From: Stomorhina lunata
Lineage: Eukaryota > Arthropoda > Insecta > Diptera > Rhiniidae
Length of the DNA: 64,000 nt
Direction: 5' to 3'
Assembly: GCA_933228675.1 (NCBI GenBank)
Contig: OW121744.1
Location: 59,656,928-59,720,927, forward strand
Position numbers and translations under genes: made by a program. Every line of letters begins with the position of its first letter. Positions within the stretch are counted from its first letter, which is position 1. Below are positions 34,143 to 46,414 of this stretch, one piece after another. The notes beneath the pieces are model-generated. The model did not search any database, was not told the DNA's origin, and was given only the letters and a program-made list of their open reading frames with translations.

Positions 34143-35239
34143 ACAAATAAGAAAGTGCCCGACCATACGATACCCTTCACCATTAAGGTCAAAAGTGTTA
34201 TTTTTTCTGTATAAAGACAAATATTTGCTAAATTTTGCCATCATACAAACATTTTCTCAAAACTCTTTTAAATTTTAAGCTGCTTCCGACATTTGAAATT
34301 ATATGAGAGCTAGGGTCAAATGTGAACCGATTATCTCGAAATTTGGCAAATTGATTACAGTTGTTATGTAAAAAATAAACTTTAAATTCCCATTATCTTC
34401 AGATTTACGAGCTTTTTACTGATTTTTGTCTCATTTAGTGCGTTTTTAAAGAAAAGTTTGTATGGGAGCTATGGTCAAATGTGCACCGATTTTAATGAAA
34501 TTTGGTACAGTGATTTAAGTTTACATAAGCAGTATGTATATATATATAATTCCCCGACAACATTCCAATTGGAACAAGGGGTACTTCTCTCAGACAATGA
34601 GCTGCATCCGATTCTATTTTTAGACTCATTGAAAGGGACCTACGTTTTTACGCCGGCTCCGAACGGCAAATGCATTAGTTAGAGAAGTTTTACATAGCCT
34701 AATACTCAATAACCAGTGGCTAACTGAGTTATGAGGTGAACCGCCGCTTTTTGAAAATTTATATTTTCAATTGAGTCTGGCCAGGGATCGAACTTGGGTC
34801 TCTGGTATGCTAGGCGGATGACTAACCTGCTATACCACGGCGGTTCATAAGCAGTATTTGATTTAAATTTCATGAAAAAATATTGATATTTGTGGCCAAT
34901 ATATCAATTCCGGGAAGTGGGACCTATGGGAGGCACCATAAATAATGAAACGATTTTGACGAATTTCAATAGCCATGGTCCCACTATTAAAAAAAATGAT
35001 CTGTGCCGAATTTCATAGAATTATCTTTAGAATTGCGACCTGTAGTTTGATTACAAGGTTTACAAGGGGGTCCAGCCAGCCAGCCAGACGGACGGACGGA
35101 CATCGCTAAATCGACTCAGAAAGTGATTTTAAGCCTATTGGTATACCAAAAGGTGGGTCTAAGACAAATATTTTCATGCGTTACATTCATCAGTACAAAC
35201 TTATAATACCCTTTCCACCTATGGTGGTGAAGGGTATAA
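34143..35239 (-). mobile_element. DINE-1-like element A with SINE inserted
   Basis: Left end is a shortened hairpin (GCCCGACCATACGATACCC), right end GGTGGTGAAGGGTATAA, with (GTCY)n near 35088-35101. The body is split by a SINE at 34536-34846. The element lies on the minus strand by the hairpin rule. Confidence 0.82.
34536..34846 (-). mobile_element. tRNA-derived SINE, copy 1
   Basis: About 310-bp SINE flanked by the perfect duplication CATAAGCAGTAT (34524-34535 and 34846-34857; one base shared with the element). On the minus strand the head carries a Pol III A box (TGGTATAGCAGG) and B box (AGTTCGATCCC) with an anticodon-loop-like CTAGCAT, similar to tRNA-Ala(AGC). A tRNA-unrelated body (CGGTTCACCTCATAACTC, then GCCGTTCGGAGCCGG) and a (TA)n tail after GGGGAATT follow. 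Copy 2 lies at 50287-50606. Confidence 0.9.
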
Positions 35240-35694
35240 ATATCAAATACATGTTTTGGTCTTTTTTAATTTTATGGTATAATAAATGCAAGAATCTGTA
35301 ACATTATATCTCTTTAACCAAAAGAAATAAACAAAAAAATGGCATTGAGATCGACAATAAAAGTAAAAGGATACGTATTCGGTCCTTTTTATGAAATTCG
35401 TCCGATTAGGGGGTAAAAAGGGTAATTTTTATAAACGTCCGAAAAAAAGCGAAAGAAACGAAACTTAAATAGGCTTTAAATAGTCTGTAAAAATCAGGGA
35501 CAAGTGTTAAGCACTTTTTCAAAATTAAACAAAATTTTGGTATTTTTACCTTTTGTACTTCTATACTCTTATATACCAATAAACACAGACAAAATTTATA
35601 GAGCATTCGATAAACACCAAAAAAATATCAAACACATGTTTGGGTAAAAAGTGCAAAAAACGGGGTAAAAAATCAAGAGTAGGTTCTATGTTTT
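35240..35694. other. Fragment of Helitron-like body
   Basis: Holds GGGGGTAAAAAGGGTAA and TTTGGTCTTTTTTAA-type landmarks of the Helitron-like body, strongly diverged; no gene. Confidence 0.45.
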
Positions 35695-37679
35695 TTACCA
35701 ACCATCAAAAAGAATGGGGAGTATATTGAGATTGTCATTCCATTTGCAATTTCCTTAATATTAGCTCAAAAACTAAAATTGATGAATATTTTGAATTAAA
35801 TTCTAAGACGATGTCCGCCTGTCTGTCTTTTATCGGCACGACAGGGCGTGATATAAAAGAAAAACTTACGGAAACAGCCTTAGTTCCACCTAAAATACAC
35901 TTAAATGTCAATAAATAATAAACTGTAATAGCTATGGCCACTTAATGTAGCACAATAAAGTTCTATGTCAATGCCAGCCAGTGTGAAAAATGTTGTCACA
36001 ATCGGTCAACATTTGACCTTAGCTCCCATATAAAAACTTACGGAAAAAAATACCAAAAAAATATAGGGTTTGTGTCCGTCTATCCGTCAATGAAAAGAGG
36101 ACAAAATTTTACAAAAGTATTTTCGATATCTTAAAAAAGTTGTGTATTGTAAATGCGCAAAATCAATTCACATTTAGTTAGAGCTTCCATATAACTTCGA
36201 CCCTAATGCTGATAAATTAAATCTTATTGTAATAGCTATGACGACTAAATTTAGAATTGTATGCAACTTTTGGTCAGTGTATAAAATTTTATGGGAAATT
36301 GCCCATATTTGACCATAGCTTTCATATAAAAACCACTCCCGGAAACCACTTAATGCCTCAAATGCCAGTTAAAAGCTATTAAATTATAAACTATGACAGC
36401 TATGGCCACATAATTAGCTTTATATAAACACCAGCCAGTGTATAACAATTTTGCGACAATATATAACAACCCTTTTTTATACCCACCATTAAAAAGAATG
36501 GGGGTTATATTGAGATTGTCATTTCCTTAATATTGGCTCAAAAACGATATATATTCTGAATCCTTATGAAATTCTAAAACGACTGAGCGATGTCCGTCTG
36601 TCTGTCCGTCTGTCTGTTGAAATCACGATAACGCCTAAACAAAGGAGCTAGCTCACTGAAACTTAGTCGAAACATTCTTCATGTATGAGAAAATGTTAGT
36701 AGACTAATCGCTTATTTGATAATAAATGACAAATTATAACAGCTATGATGGCAAAATTTGATATCTAGAAATCGGTTCACATTTAACCATAGCTCCCATT
36801 TAAAAAAACTTACGGAAACAGCCTAAATTCTACCTGAAATTTACTTAAATGCCAATAAATGATAAACTGTAATAGCTTTGGCCACTAAATTTAGCACAAG
36901 GAAGTCTTATGTGAATGCCAGCCAGTGTGCGAAATTTTTTTCACAATCGGTCACCATTTGACCATAGCTCCCATATATACAACTTACGGAAACACAAAAA
37001 TACAAAAAGAAAAGGAGGCTTATGTCCGTCTGTCCGTTAGATACAAGCACGATAGCGCCTTAACTAAATGGCTACACCAACAAAATTTTACAAAAGGAAG
37101 TCTTATGCCAATGCCAGCCAGTGTGCAAAATTTTGTCACAATCGGTCACCATCTGACCATAGCTCCCATATAAAAAACTTACAGAAACACAAAAACTCAA
37201 AAAGAAAAGGAGATTTATGTCCGTCTGTCCGTCAGATAAAAGCGCGACAGCTCCTTAACTACAAAAGCTAGAGGACAAAATTTTACATAAGTATTTCTGA
37301 AATGTAACAATAGTTGTGTACTGAAATTGGGCGAAATCGGTTCACATTTAGTTAAAGCTCCCGTATAACCCCGCCCCGGGAAACACATGAATGCTGATAA
37401 ATTGAGTACAATTGTAATATCTACCACGACTAAATTTAGAATAGAGAAGTTTTATGCAACTATTGGTCAGAATATCAAATTTTATAGGAATCGGTCCATA
37501 TTTGACTATAGCATTAATATAAAAAAATCCCGGAAACCAACAAATATTTATCAAGGACCAGTTAAAAGCTATTAAAATAGAAACTTTGACAGCTATTGCC
37601 AAAAATAAGCTTTATATAAATACCAGCCAGTGTGTGAAATTTTGTTACAATCAGTCAACATTTGACTGTAATTCTTATA

Positions 37680-38977
37680 AAGGGTGGTTAAATTGTAAGG
37701 GCCGATGTTGAATGTGAACCTCACCTAAACGCCAAGTTTTTTCCGAATTTTATTTGACATTTCTCTATTTCAGACTTACTCAATTTGAACCATGGAGAGA
37801 TACACAATCCAACAACGTGTTAAAGTTATCCAGACTTATTATGAAAATGGGCGTTCAAATCAAAATGTATATCGTGCATTTCGTGATTTTTTTGGTCAAT
37901 TTGATCGTCCAAATGTGCATACAATCGCAAAAATCGTGCAAAAATTCGAACCAACCGGGTCTGCAGAAGATTTAAGAACACCATGCTCGCACAGCTCGTA
38001 CTGCAGAAAATATTGCTGCTGTTCGCGATAGTGTGGCTGAAGAGCCGTCCACTTCAACTCGTCGTCGTGCCCAATAATTGCACCTCTCACGCTCGTCGTT
38101 GATGAACATTATGCACAAAGACTTGCATTTACATGCTTACAAGGTGCAATTGGCTCAAGAACGAAAGCCTCTTGACCATTCCAAATGTCGTGAATGGGCA
38201 GAATGGTGGGAAGAAATGGCAACAGTGGATAATCAGTTTTCGAAGAAAATCATAATCAGTGATGAGGCACATTTTCACCTCAGTGGATTCGTCAATAAAC
38301 AGAATTGCCGCATTTGGGCGAATGAGAATCCAAGAGTGATTGTCGAAAAACCAATGCACCCACAAAGAGTGACTGGTTGGTGCGGTTTATGGGCTGGCGG
38401 CATCATCGGGCCGTATTTTTTCCAAAATGAGGCTGGTCAGGAAGTTACTGTGAATGGTGTTCGCTATCGTGAGATGATAACGAACTTTTTATGGCCCGAA
38501 TTGGAAGATATGGATGTGGACGATATGTGGTTTCAGCAGGACGGTGCCACTTGCCACACAGCTAACGAAACAATGGCTCTTTTGCGCAACAAATTCAATG
38601 GACGTGTTATCTCATGTAATGGCGATGTCAATTGGCCGCCAAGATCATGTGATTTGACACCGTTGGACTTTTTTCTTTGGGGTTATTTGAAAGAAAAGGT
38701 GTACGTCGATAAGCCAGCAACAATTCAATAGCTAAAGGATGAGATAATTCGGCACATTAACGGCATAGAACCTCCATTATGACTCAGGGTCATCGAAAAT
38801 TTGAACCATCGGATGGAGGTGTGCCGCCGTGGTCGCAGCGCCCATTTGGCCGATATTTTGTTCCATACATAATTGAGTAATACCAATATATCATAATAAA
38901 ATAAAATTACAATAATTTCCTAAATAGTTTGTGTTTTATTCAAAATCAACATCGGCCCTTGAAATTTAACCACCCGA
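37680..38977 (+). mobile_element. Mariner-type transposon, family M1 full-length copy
   Basis: 1.3 kb with inverted ends GGGTGGTTAAATT...AAGGGCCGATGTTGA on both sides, flanked by TA (37678-37679 and 38978-38979). The outermost two bases differ between the ends (AA versus TC), so one end is slightly eroded. It is inserted in a DINE-like unit. Confidence 0.87.
37792..38872 (+). pseudogene. Mariner-superfamily transposase, broken (M1)
   Basis: Starts ATG at 37792 with an N-terminal DNA-binding helix region (MERYTIQQRVKVIQTYYENG). The catalytic part holds SDEAHFHLSG (first Asp), QQDGATCHTA (second) and PPRSCDLTPLDFFLWGY (third); I count 36 residues between second and third Asp. Breaks: a frameshift near 37981, TAA at about 38074, TAG at about 38729 (in place of the codon after ATIQ), and TGA near 38779. 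It ends FHT-stop at 38872. It shares the WFQQDGATCHTA and CDLTPLD core with the element at 46819, but the families differ in their ends. Confidence 0.88.
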
Positions 38978-39450
38978 TATATTACATCCCCTTTTTATAT
39001 CTACAATCAAAAAGATTCTGAGGCACAAGCAGTATATTAAGATTATATATATGGTAGATGCATTAGGAACTCCTAGCAAAATATATGGACCTGTCGTATT
39101 AATATCAACTTATTTATCCTAACTAAATATTAAGCTTAACGAAAAGTATTTAACAACTTATTAATGCAAAACCATACCCGGTTACGATAACGATTTTTTT
39201 TCAAAGTAAATAAATACTAGGGAAACCACTTACACACTTTTGAATATTGAACTATGAAGCTATTACAACCGAAGTTATTCTAAATATTTTACCAACAATA
39301 CCAACTAGCGTAACAACTTTTTTCCAATTGGGTCCACGTTTTGAATTTGCTGCACCCTCGTAGATATATGATATATGTTTCTAAATTTAACACAACTTGA
39401 TGGTGGGTATATAAGATTCGGCACAGCCGAATATAACACTCTTACTTGTT

Positions 39451-40319
39451 ATATCTACAATGAAAAATATTTTGAGGTTTATTCATTCAATATGTTAAGA
39501 TTGCACCAACGAAATTAGATAGCTATCAATCAATCTTAAGTCCAGACTTTATATACGGTAGATGCATTAGGAACTTCTATCAAAATATATGGACCTGCAG
39601 TATTTCTATCAACATGTTTATACTAACTACATATTAAGCGCAACGAAAAGTTTTAACAGCTTAAAATATTAAACTATACCCGGTTTAAGACCAAGTTTTG
39701 TGCAAAGTAAATACTAGGAAAACTACTTAAATATTTTTAAATGTAAAACTGTAAAGCTACTTCAACCGAATTTGGTCCATAGATTTTATCAACTATACCA
39801 ACTAGCATAACAATTTTTTTCAAATTTGGTCCGCATTTTGAATTAGCTGAATTTTTGAAAAATAAATGTGGGATTGGGAATTGGACTGAGGACAATTGGA
39901 AGTGGCAACTTCAAATACAACTCTACTGACTATGCAACACTGTGACTTTAGATGACTTTATACTGACGAGTAATACTATTTGAAAATTGACGAGTAAAAG
40001 TTTAACTGACAAATCAAAGTAGGCGACGACATTTTTTTAGTTTTATAAAACAAGACGTTGTTAAGATTCAAGGAGAGTTATATTTTAGAATTCAAAGAGG
40101 AATAAAGTTTAATTTGTGACGTTGAAGTGATCGGACGTTTAACACTTTTAGTTTTAAGCTAGGACATAAGTTAATAATTATTTAAGTAATTAAATAAAAA
40201 ATATTATAATCAAATAATAAAAGGAGTTTTCATTAAAAAACCCTACATAAATATATGAGATGTGTTTCTAAATTTAACATAAATATAGGTAGGTATATGA
40301 ATATAAGACTCTTACTTGT
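39451..40319 (+). mobile_element. DINE-1-like B unit with solo LTR inserted
   Basis: Begins ATATCTACAATGAAAAATAT right behind the previous unit and ends at a decayed hairpin followed by GACTCTTACTTGT. Landmarks of the B body (TATCAATCAATCTTAAG, CAACATGTTTATACTAAC) are present. Interrupted at 39868-40247. Confidence 0.65.
39868..40247 (+). repeat. Solo LTR (380 bp)
   Basis: Starts TGTGGGATTGGG and ends AAAAACCCTACA (TG...CA rule, with a short inverted repeat TGTRGGG), flanked by a 4-bp duplication TAAA (39864-39867 and 40248-40251). The DINE-like body rejoins across it. It contains AATAAA-type signals. No internal retroelement sequence is adjacent, so it looks like the product of LTR-LTR recombination. 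The strand is uncertain. Confidence 0.75.
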
Positions 40320-40671
40320 AAAACTTTACATACTTTTTAAACCAATGAAGCCATTAATATAATATACAGGGAGGTCGACTGATCCTAAAAAAATTTCAAA
40401 AATGTGTTTTGAGACTTTTTTTAATTTAGAGGGCAAACATGGGGAAAAATCGCAGAAATTATATCATTTAAACCAAAAGAGTTAAAAATATTAGATCAGG
40501 AATAAAATTGAACGGACACCTATTCGGCACTTTTCGAAATTTGACATAAAACTTAAATTTATTTATTATTAGCAATAAAAATAACACTTTTTCAAAATAT
40601 GACAACAAAAAAAGTCATAAATAGGTTAAAAAAACTAGTAACCCACGCCTGAAAAAACAATTACTATGAAA
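40320..40671. other. Fragment of Helitron-like body
   Basis: Diverged body with ACACCTATTCGGCACTTTTCG and AAAAGTCATAAATAGG; no gene. Confidence 0.4.
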
Positions 40672-41308
40672 AACAAGTAAGAAAGCGCTATAGTCGGTCA
40701 AGCCGACCATACGATACCCTTCACCACTAAGGTCAAAGGTGTTATTTTTCCTGTATAAAGACAAATATTTGCTAAATTTTGCCATCATACAAACATTTTC
40801 TTAAAACGTATATATTCAACCTGTTTCCGTCATTTGGACTTATATGAGAGCTAGGGTCAAATGTGGACCGATTATATCGAAATTTGGCAAATTGATTACA
40901 GTTGTTAAAAATACATGTATGCAAAAAATAAACTCATTATCTTAAGATTTACGAGCGTTTTAGTGATTTTTTGTCTCATTTAGTGCGTTTTTGAAGAAGA
41001 GTTTGTATGGGAGCTATGGTCAAATGTGGACCGATTTCAACGAAATTTGGTAGAGTGATTTAAGTTTATATAAGCAGTATCTGTTTTAAATTTCATGAAA
41101 AAATATTGATTCATGAAAAAATATTGACCTGTAGTTTGATTACAAGATTTACATGGGGGTACAGCCAGCCAGACGGACGGACGGACAACGCTAAATCGAC
41201 TCAGAAAGTGATTCTAAGTCTATTGGTATAAGACAAATATTTCTATGCGTTACAAACATCAGCACAAACTTATAATACCCTTTCCACCTATGGTGGTGAA
41301 GGGTATAA
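40672..41308 (-). mobile_element. DINE-1-like element A
   Basis: AACAAGTAAGAAAGCGC, hairpin GTCGG-tcaag-CCGAC, ATACCCTTCACCACTAAGG at left; CACCTATGGTGGTGAAGGG plus TATAA at right. (GTCY)n near 41173-41190. A central deletion relative to the copy at 41636 joins two TCATGAAAAAATATTGA repeats. Confidence 0.83.
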
Positions 41309-41324
41309 AAACATAAAATTAGTA

Positions 41325-41450
41325 GAGCACTTTCGAAAGACCAAGTAGAGGAAAGTATTTCAAAGCTTGGATACGAAATTGGAGAACATGAACACAAGAT
41401 CGAAGCGCATAGAATTCTAAAATATGATCAGCCTTTGACCTTAACAGGTT
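41325..41450 (+). pseudogene. 3' end fragment of a LINE (same family as 62160)
   Basis: The stretch with CCAAGTAGAGGAA, TTTCAAAGCTTGG and GCGCATAGAATTCTAAAATA matches the reverse complement of 62160-62270, the end of a LINE ORF. Only the last hundred or so bases are left here, typical of heavy 5' truncation. Confidence 0.7.
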
Positions 41451-41635
41451 GTGCCTTTATTTTCGAAACTAAAGGCAATAAAAACAAAATTGGGTTTAGA
41501 TAAGGGGTGACATATTAGGTACCTTTTCGATAATAAGGCTACAAAAGTGTAAAAACAAATGTTTTGAACATTATATATATTATATATATATTTAGAATCT
41601 ATACATATAATAACCAATTTTATACCGAGAAAAAA

Positions 41636-42428
41636 AACAAGTAAGAAAGCGCTATAGTCGGTCAAGCCGACCATACGATACCCTTCACCACTAAGGTCAA
41701 AGGTGTTATTTTTCCTGTGCAAAGACAAATATTTGCTAAATTTTGCCATCATACAAACATTTTCTCAAAACTTATATATTCAACCTGTTTCCGTCATTTG
41801 GACTTATATGAGAGCTAGGGTCAAATGTGGACCGATTATCTCGAAATTTGGCAGATTGATTACAGTTGTTACAGAAATTATGTATGCAAAAAAAATTTCC
41901 ATTATCTTTAGATTTACGAGCGTTTTAGTGATTTTTTGTCTCATTTAGTGCGTTTTTAAAGAAGAATTTGTATGGGAGCTATGGTCAAATGTGGACCGAT
42001 TTCAACGAAATTTGGTACAGTGATTTAAGTTTACATAAGCAGTATTTTTTTTAAATTTCATGAAAAAATATTGATATTTGTGGCCAATATAGCAATTCCG
42101 GGAGGTGGGACCTATGGGAGGTACCATAAATAATGAACCGATTTTGACCAATTTCAATAGCCATGGTCCCATTATCAAAAAAATGATCTGTGCCAAATTT
42201 CATCAAATTATCTTTAGAATTGCGACCTGTAGTTTGATTACAAGGTTTACATGGGGGTCCAGCCAGCCAGACGGACGGACGGACGGACGGACATCGCTAA
42301 ATCGACTCAGAAAGTGATTCTAAGCATATTGGTATACTAAAAGGTGGGTCTAAGACAAATATTTCTATGCGTTACAAACATCAGCACAAACTTATAATAC
42401 CCTTTCCACCTATGGTGAAAGGGGATAA
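41636..42428 (-). mobile_element. DINE-1-like element A, full length
   Basis: AACAAGTAAGAAAGCGC with the intact GTCGG/CCGAC hairpin and sub-terminal repeat at left; CCTATGGTGAAAGGGGAT end at right, slightly decayed. (GTCY)n tract of five repeats at about 42269-42290. Highly similar to 24604 and 40672. Confidence 0.83.
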
Positions 42429-43186
42429 AAAAAGAAAAAATCAGTAGCAATTTAAATGAAATTGAGTTTTGATCAATTACGAAACTAAAGGGTTAATTAT
42501 TTAGTAATTTTTATTAAACGGATTCACTATGGAGGAATCTGTTAAAAATGTGAAAAGTACATCCCCGAGACTAAAAACGATAGGAAAAAATCAAATTACA
42601 ATTGGATCAGATACAAATATAAAATGTTCATTATACCAAAATGTATAAATATTTTGGTAACTTTTGAAAATTTGCCTATGTTTGCCTCAAGCTTTTTAGA
42701 ACAACTGTTAAGTGGACATATGCTTGTTATTTCTTTGTAATTAAACAATTAAGGGTAACAAAATGGTTAAAGCTTTATTTGTGATTGTGCATTACGGTGA
42801 GTATTTTTCTCGTGATCGTAGATGCCGTGACCAACAAAAATGCACATCTCTGTTATAAAACAAACTTTTTTGGCGCGTTATTAAGTATTTAACATTTTTA
42901 ATCTGGTTTATACGTAATTTTATTCTGCCGAATTGATTTTCTGGTTAAGACACGAGATGTTGGTGAAGTTAAAAAAAACATCTAGTAGATGAACTAAATA
43001 AATAAATAATAAAATTGACAAGTTATCTGGAACTTGTTTTTAAGATCAAATATTGCTTTTGTTTTGGATAGTAACAAAATTCAATTATTAAATCTGAAGC
43101 TTTAATAATTAAAAAGAATGATGTTTCTATATTAAGATTTTGAACACAAGATAAATGCACAATTTTTAATAATTTCTTATGAAAAC
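42429..43186. other. Unassigned DNA; possible orphan first exon
   Basis: No complete gene. At 42763-42797 an ATG in good context (ACAAAATGG) opens a short hydrophobic frame (MVKALFVIVHY) and runs into GGTGAGTA, a strong splice donor. It resembles the short first exons of secreted insect proteins, but no partner exon is recognised in the window. The rest is AT-rich without structure. Confidence 0.25.
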
Positions 43187-43463
43187 AGGTAAAAAAGTGT
43201 TATAGTCAGTCAAGCCCGACCATATGATACCTTTTCTTTATTCTATACATAAAAATATATTTGCTTAATTTTAATATCATGCAATCACTTGACGTTGGGT
43301 CAAATGTGGACTGATTGTCTTGAAATATAACAATTTGATTTAGGTTTATAAAAAATTATCATTATTTAGTATCAAATTGTCATTTAAGTGACTTTTAAAA
43401 AAGGCCTTGTAGGGAATCTATGGTCAAATATGCCCCTTCAAATATGTCCATTTATATTTTATA
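43187..43463 (-). mobile_element. Decayed DINE-1-like element A remnant
   Basis: Starts ACAGGTAAAAAAGTGTTATAGTC with a weakened hairpin and CCCGACCATATGATACC. The body then fades, and no right end was found before the foldback element at 43464. Confidence 0.6.
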
Positions 43464-44786
43464 GGTCTCATGTAGAAAGACCCTAACTCACACCTTTTTC
43501 GAAGTTTTATCAAATCTTAGCGGTTATTTAAGTAATTTTCTAAAAGGCCATAACATATTCCAAAAAAAAAATCAGCATTTTTTAGGAATAAGTATTTTTT
43601 TTATGTCACATTGACAAATAATAGAAAACTTTCGATTCTTAAAGTTTTCGGTTAGATGTATAATGATTTCTTACATTAAACTTTTGTCGACAACATTATT
43701 CGGATAAAAAACTTTTAATATCAAAAGCTTTCGGATAGAAAACTTTCTGTATCAAAAACTTTAAATAACTGAATCTTTCTTATAAAAACATTCCACATCA
43801 AAAGCTTTCCAATAAAAAAAAACTGCCATTATTTGCCTAAAGTTTTCTTAATTAAAGCTTTCGATGTCGAAAGGTTTTTTATTATATGCTTTTGATATCG
43901 AAAGATTTCTTATATAAATCATTTGCCTTCAAAATCTTTCGGACTGAAAACTTTTTATACAAAACTTTTTTAAAGAAAAATTTCAATATCAAAATTTTTT
44001 CTATAGATAACATTAACATCTAAAGTTTTAAAAGAAAAACTGTTTATATTAAAAATTCCTATATAAAACTATCGATGTCGAAAGGATTCATATTAATAAT
44101 AAGCATTCGATGTCGAAAGATTTTTTATATAAAACTTGCTATAGAAAACTTTCAATATTAAAAGCTTTTCTATAGGTAACTTTTGATATAAAAAGCTTTC
44201 AACTAAAAACATTTCATATCCAAAGCTTTCTAAAAAAAAAGATTTCCTATATAAAACTTTTGCAATATAAAACTGCCAATATATAAAGAATTCCTATAAA
44301 ATAGATGCCGAAAGGACATCCTATAATAAACTTTCGATATCAAAAGATTTTCCATAAAAAACTTTCGATTTCCTTCATAAAACTTTGAATATCGAAAGAT
44401 TTCATATAGAAAACATTCGAAGTCAAACTTTCAATATCGAAAGCTTTCCTTTAGAAAAAAATCGAAAGATTTCCTATTGAAAACGTTTAATATCGAAAGA
44501 TCTCCTGTAGAAAGCATTCGCTATAGAAAGATTTAATATAAAATACATTCGCTATCGAAAGCTTTTCTACAGAAAATGTTAGCTTTCCCATAGAAAAGCT
44601 GTCCTTAATATAATTTGTTTTGATTACTACAGAAAAAACCATTAGTTACGTTTATGCTATGAAATGAGACAACGAAAAGTTCTATTAAAAAAAGTTTTTT
44701 GAACCTAATTTTAAATTTGTTCATTTTAAATCTGTTTTTCCTGTAAAGTTTTAAATATGTGAGTTAGGGCCTTTCTATATGAGACC
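43464..44786. mobile_element. Foldback element carrying a CTTTCGATATCGAAAG minisatellite
   Basis: Inverted ends of about 30 bp: GGTCTCATGTAGAAAG...CCCTAACTCAC at left and the complement at right (GTGAGTTAGGGC...GAGACC). Between them, about 43640-44600, are dozens of degenerate units of about 30 bp built on AAACTTTCGATATCGAAAG. Each unit is near-palindromic, so either strand could form many small hairpins. No coding region. No clear target duplication, so the superfamily is unknown. Confidence 0.7.
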
Positions 44787-45129
44787 AACGATTTGATTTA
44801 TGTTATATTTAATTTTTTCTTTATATTTTAATTTTATAAAAATGTAGAGAAATTTGTGGTAGCAATTCCGGAAAGTTAACCCTCATACGCTCCTTGGGTC
44901 AATTTGACCCAATTTTGTTTTTCAAACGCAAAATTACGCCCTTAAATAATTAGATATGACAGGGACGAAAATAAGGTTTTTAAAAGAAAATAATAAGATT
45001 AAAATTTGTCCTCCACATTTTAAAACACGATTTACACACATTTAATACCCTTTGTGTCAATATGACCCAATAAGCGATATATCAAGCTTAATTCCACTTT
45101 AAATTTTTTTTCTATTTAATTATAATAAA
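44787..45129. other. Spacer, no gene seen
   Basis: AT-rich. Contains TTGGGTCAATTTGACCCAA, a short palindrome at about 44897, repeated in part at 45054; otherwise featureless. Confidence 0.45.
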
Positions 45130-46340
45130 AACTTTAGAAACAGGCTTTATCTAGTAGAACTTGCAGATCAATGAGCAAACAAATTAGCATATTTTACGAA
45201 GAATATTTCCAAGGCGATGTAGTGTGGCACGGAGCACTTCTATCAAAACTAATTGCCTTTGGTGTTGGTAATAACTTCTCTTGGTTTATATCGAGCTTCC
45301 TCAGAGATCGCTCTATAAGAAATGTTATAGATGGGTTCTCTTCAAACGAGTTCAAGATTAATTCAGGGGTACCGCAAGGCTCTGTTCTTTCTCCTACTCT
45401 ATTTCTTATCTTTATAAATGACCTTCAAACTTCCAATCCTATCTACTCTTTTGCAGATGATAGTAATATTTGCCATTCATATTCATTCAATCGTAGGCCA
45501 AGCTTTCTTGACGTTGGCGCTATGACAATAGAAACAATTTCAGATTGGGTCGTGCGAATAGAGTTGATTTGAATGCGCGGAAAACTCAATGTTGTATTCT
45601 TATGCATAAACTCGCGGCAAACCAATTTTCTTCATCTGTACTACTGGGTGCTGTATATATTGAAGAATCAGATGCTCCTGATGTTCTGGGCATGAGAATT
45701 TAATCTTTCAAGTGTCGAAAGAAGCATTCAAGTGCCTCGGTTTTCAAAACGTCGCAAGAGATACTTCACTCTTTCTGATCTTCTTACTATTTACACCACC
45801 TTCATCCGACCGAAAATAGAATACATCTCATGCATGGGCCGCTGATTCAAAGTCTATTTTGCAGCTTCTCGACCGAGCGCAATAAATGGTGAAAGTACTC
45901 ATCGGGACAGCAGGGTACGCAACTCTATTGATTTATTGGAGCACCGTCACAATTAGAGTTGTGTCACACTGTTCTATTGTTAATACTTTGGAATGGGCTC
46001 TAACGAAATCAGAGAACTCGTTCGGACTTTTTAACGCAATACACGTCATTCCGCTGGAGCTCATTCCTTTGTGGTCAATTGGCCGGTAGACTGAACAGCA
46101 CACTACAGAGAAAATTCGTTCTTCAGCCGTATAGTTCGTATGTGGAATTCACTCCCCGCAGAATTTTTCCCTGCCAGTTGCAATATAGGTGAATTCAAAG
46201 CCATAAACACTACTCCATCTATCCACCCTCCCATAACCTATTTTCCTAGTTTCAACACAATGCATTGGATAAGTAGGAGTCATCCCCAGAGTGCTGGTCG
46301 TAACTTAAAAAAGAATCCTATGTTAAATATGAAATTTTGC
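45130..46340 (+). pseudogene. LINE reverse transcriptase relic (CR1/Jockey type)
   Basis: The best frame, 45171-45572, reads as the C-terminal half of a reverse transcriptase: DVVWHGALLSKL, a GVPQGSVLSPTLFLIFINDL motif, and FADDSN at the catalytic site. Later frames show the post-RT region (LLTIYTTFIRPKIEYIS; then FSRTVRMWNSLPAEFFPAS...FKAI), which is characteristic of CR1/L3-type LINEs. Several frameshifts and stops lie between these. The 5' end is missing and the element is inactive. It is not the same family as 30782 or 62160. Confidence 0.85.
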
Positions 46341-46414
46341 TAATATTTCATTGTAGCGACATATTGACGCAAAGGGCCATAAGAAGGGCACAAATCAAAG
46401 AGAAGTAGAAGGGT

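Larger units (their letters stand above)
35695..39450 (+). mobile_element. DINE-1-like tandem units (subfamily B), plus strand
   Basis: Mirror image of the array at 17318-23996. Units start at about 35695 (ACCAACCATCAAAAAGAATG), about 36477 (ATACCCACCATTAAAAAG) and about 38993 (ATATCTACAATCAAAAAG). The array ends with the sub-terminal repeat CTTGATGGTGGGTAT, the hairpin ATTCGGC-aca-GCCGAAT (39416-39432) and CTTACTTGTT. (GTCY)n tracts lie at 36593-36615 and 37024-37036. A mariner-type element interrupts the second unit (37680-38977). Confidence 0.75.

Noticed and set aside
34785..34846. tRNA-like sequence with A and B boxes (also 50287-50360)
   Set aside because: The acceptor and T stems do not fold properly, and the unit continues into a shared body with (TA)n tail and target duplications, so it is a SINE head and not a tRNA gene.
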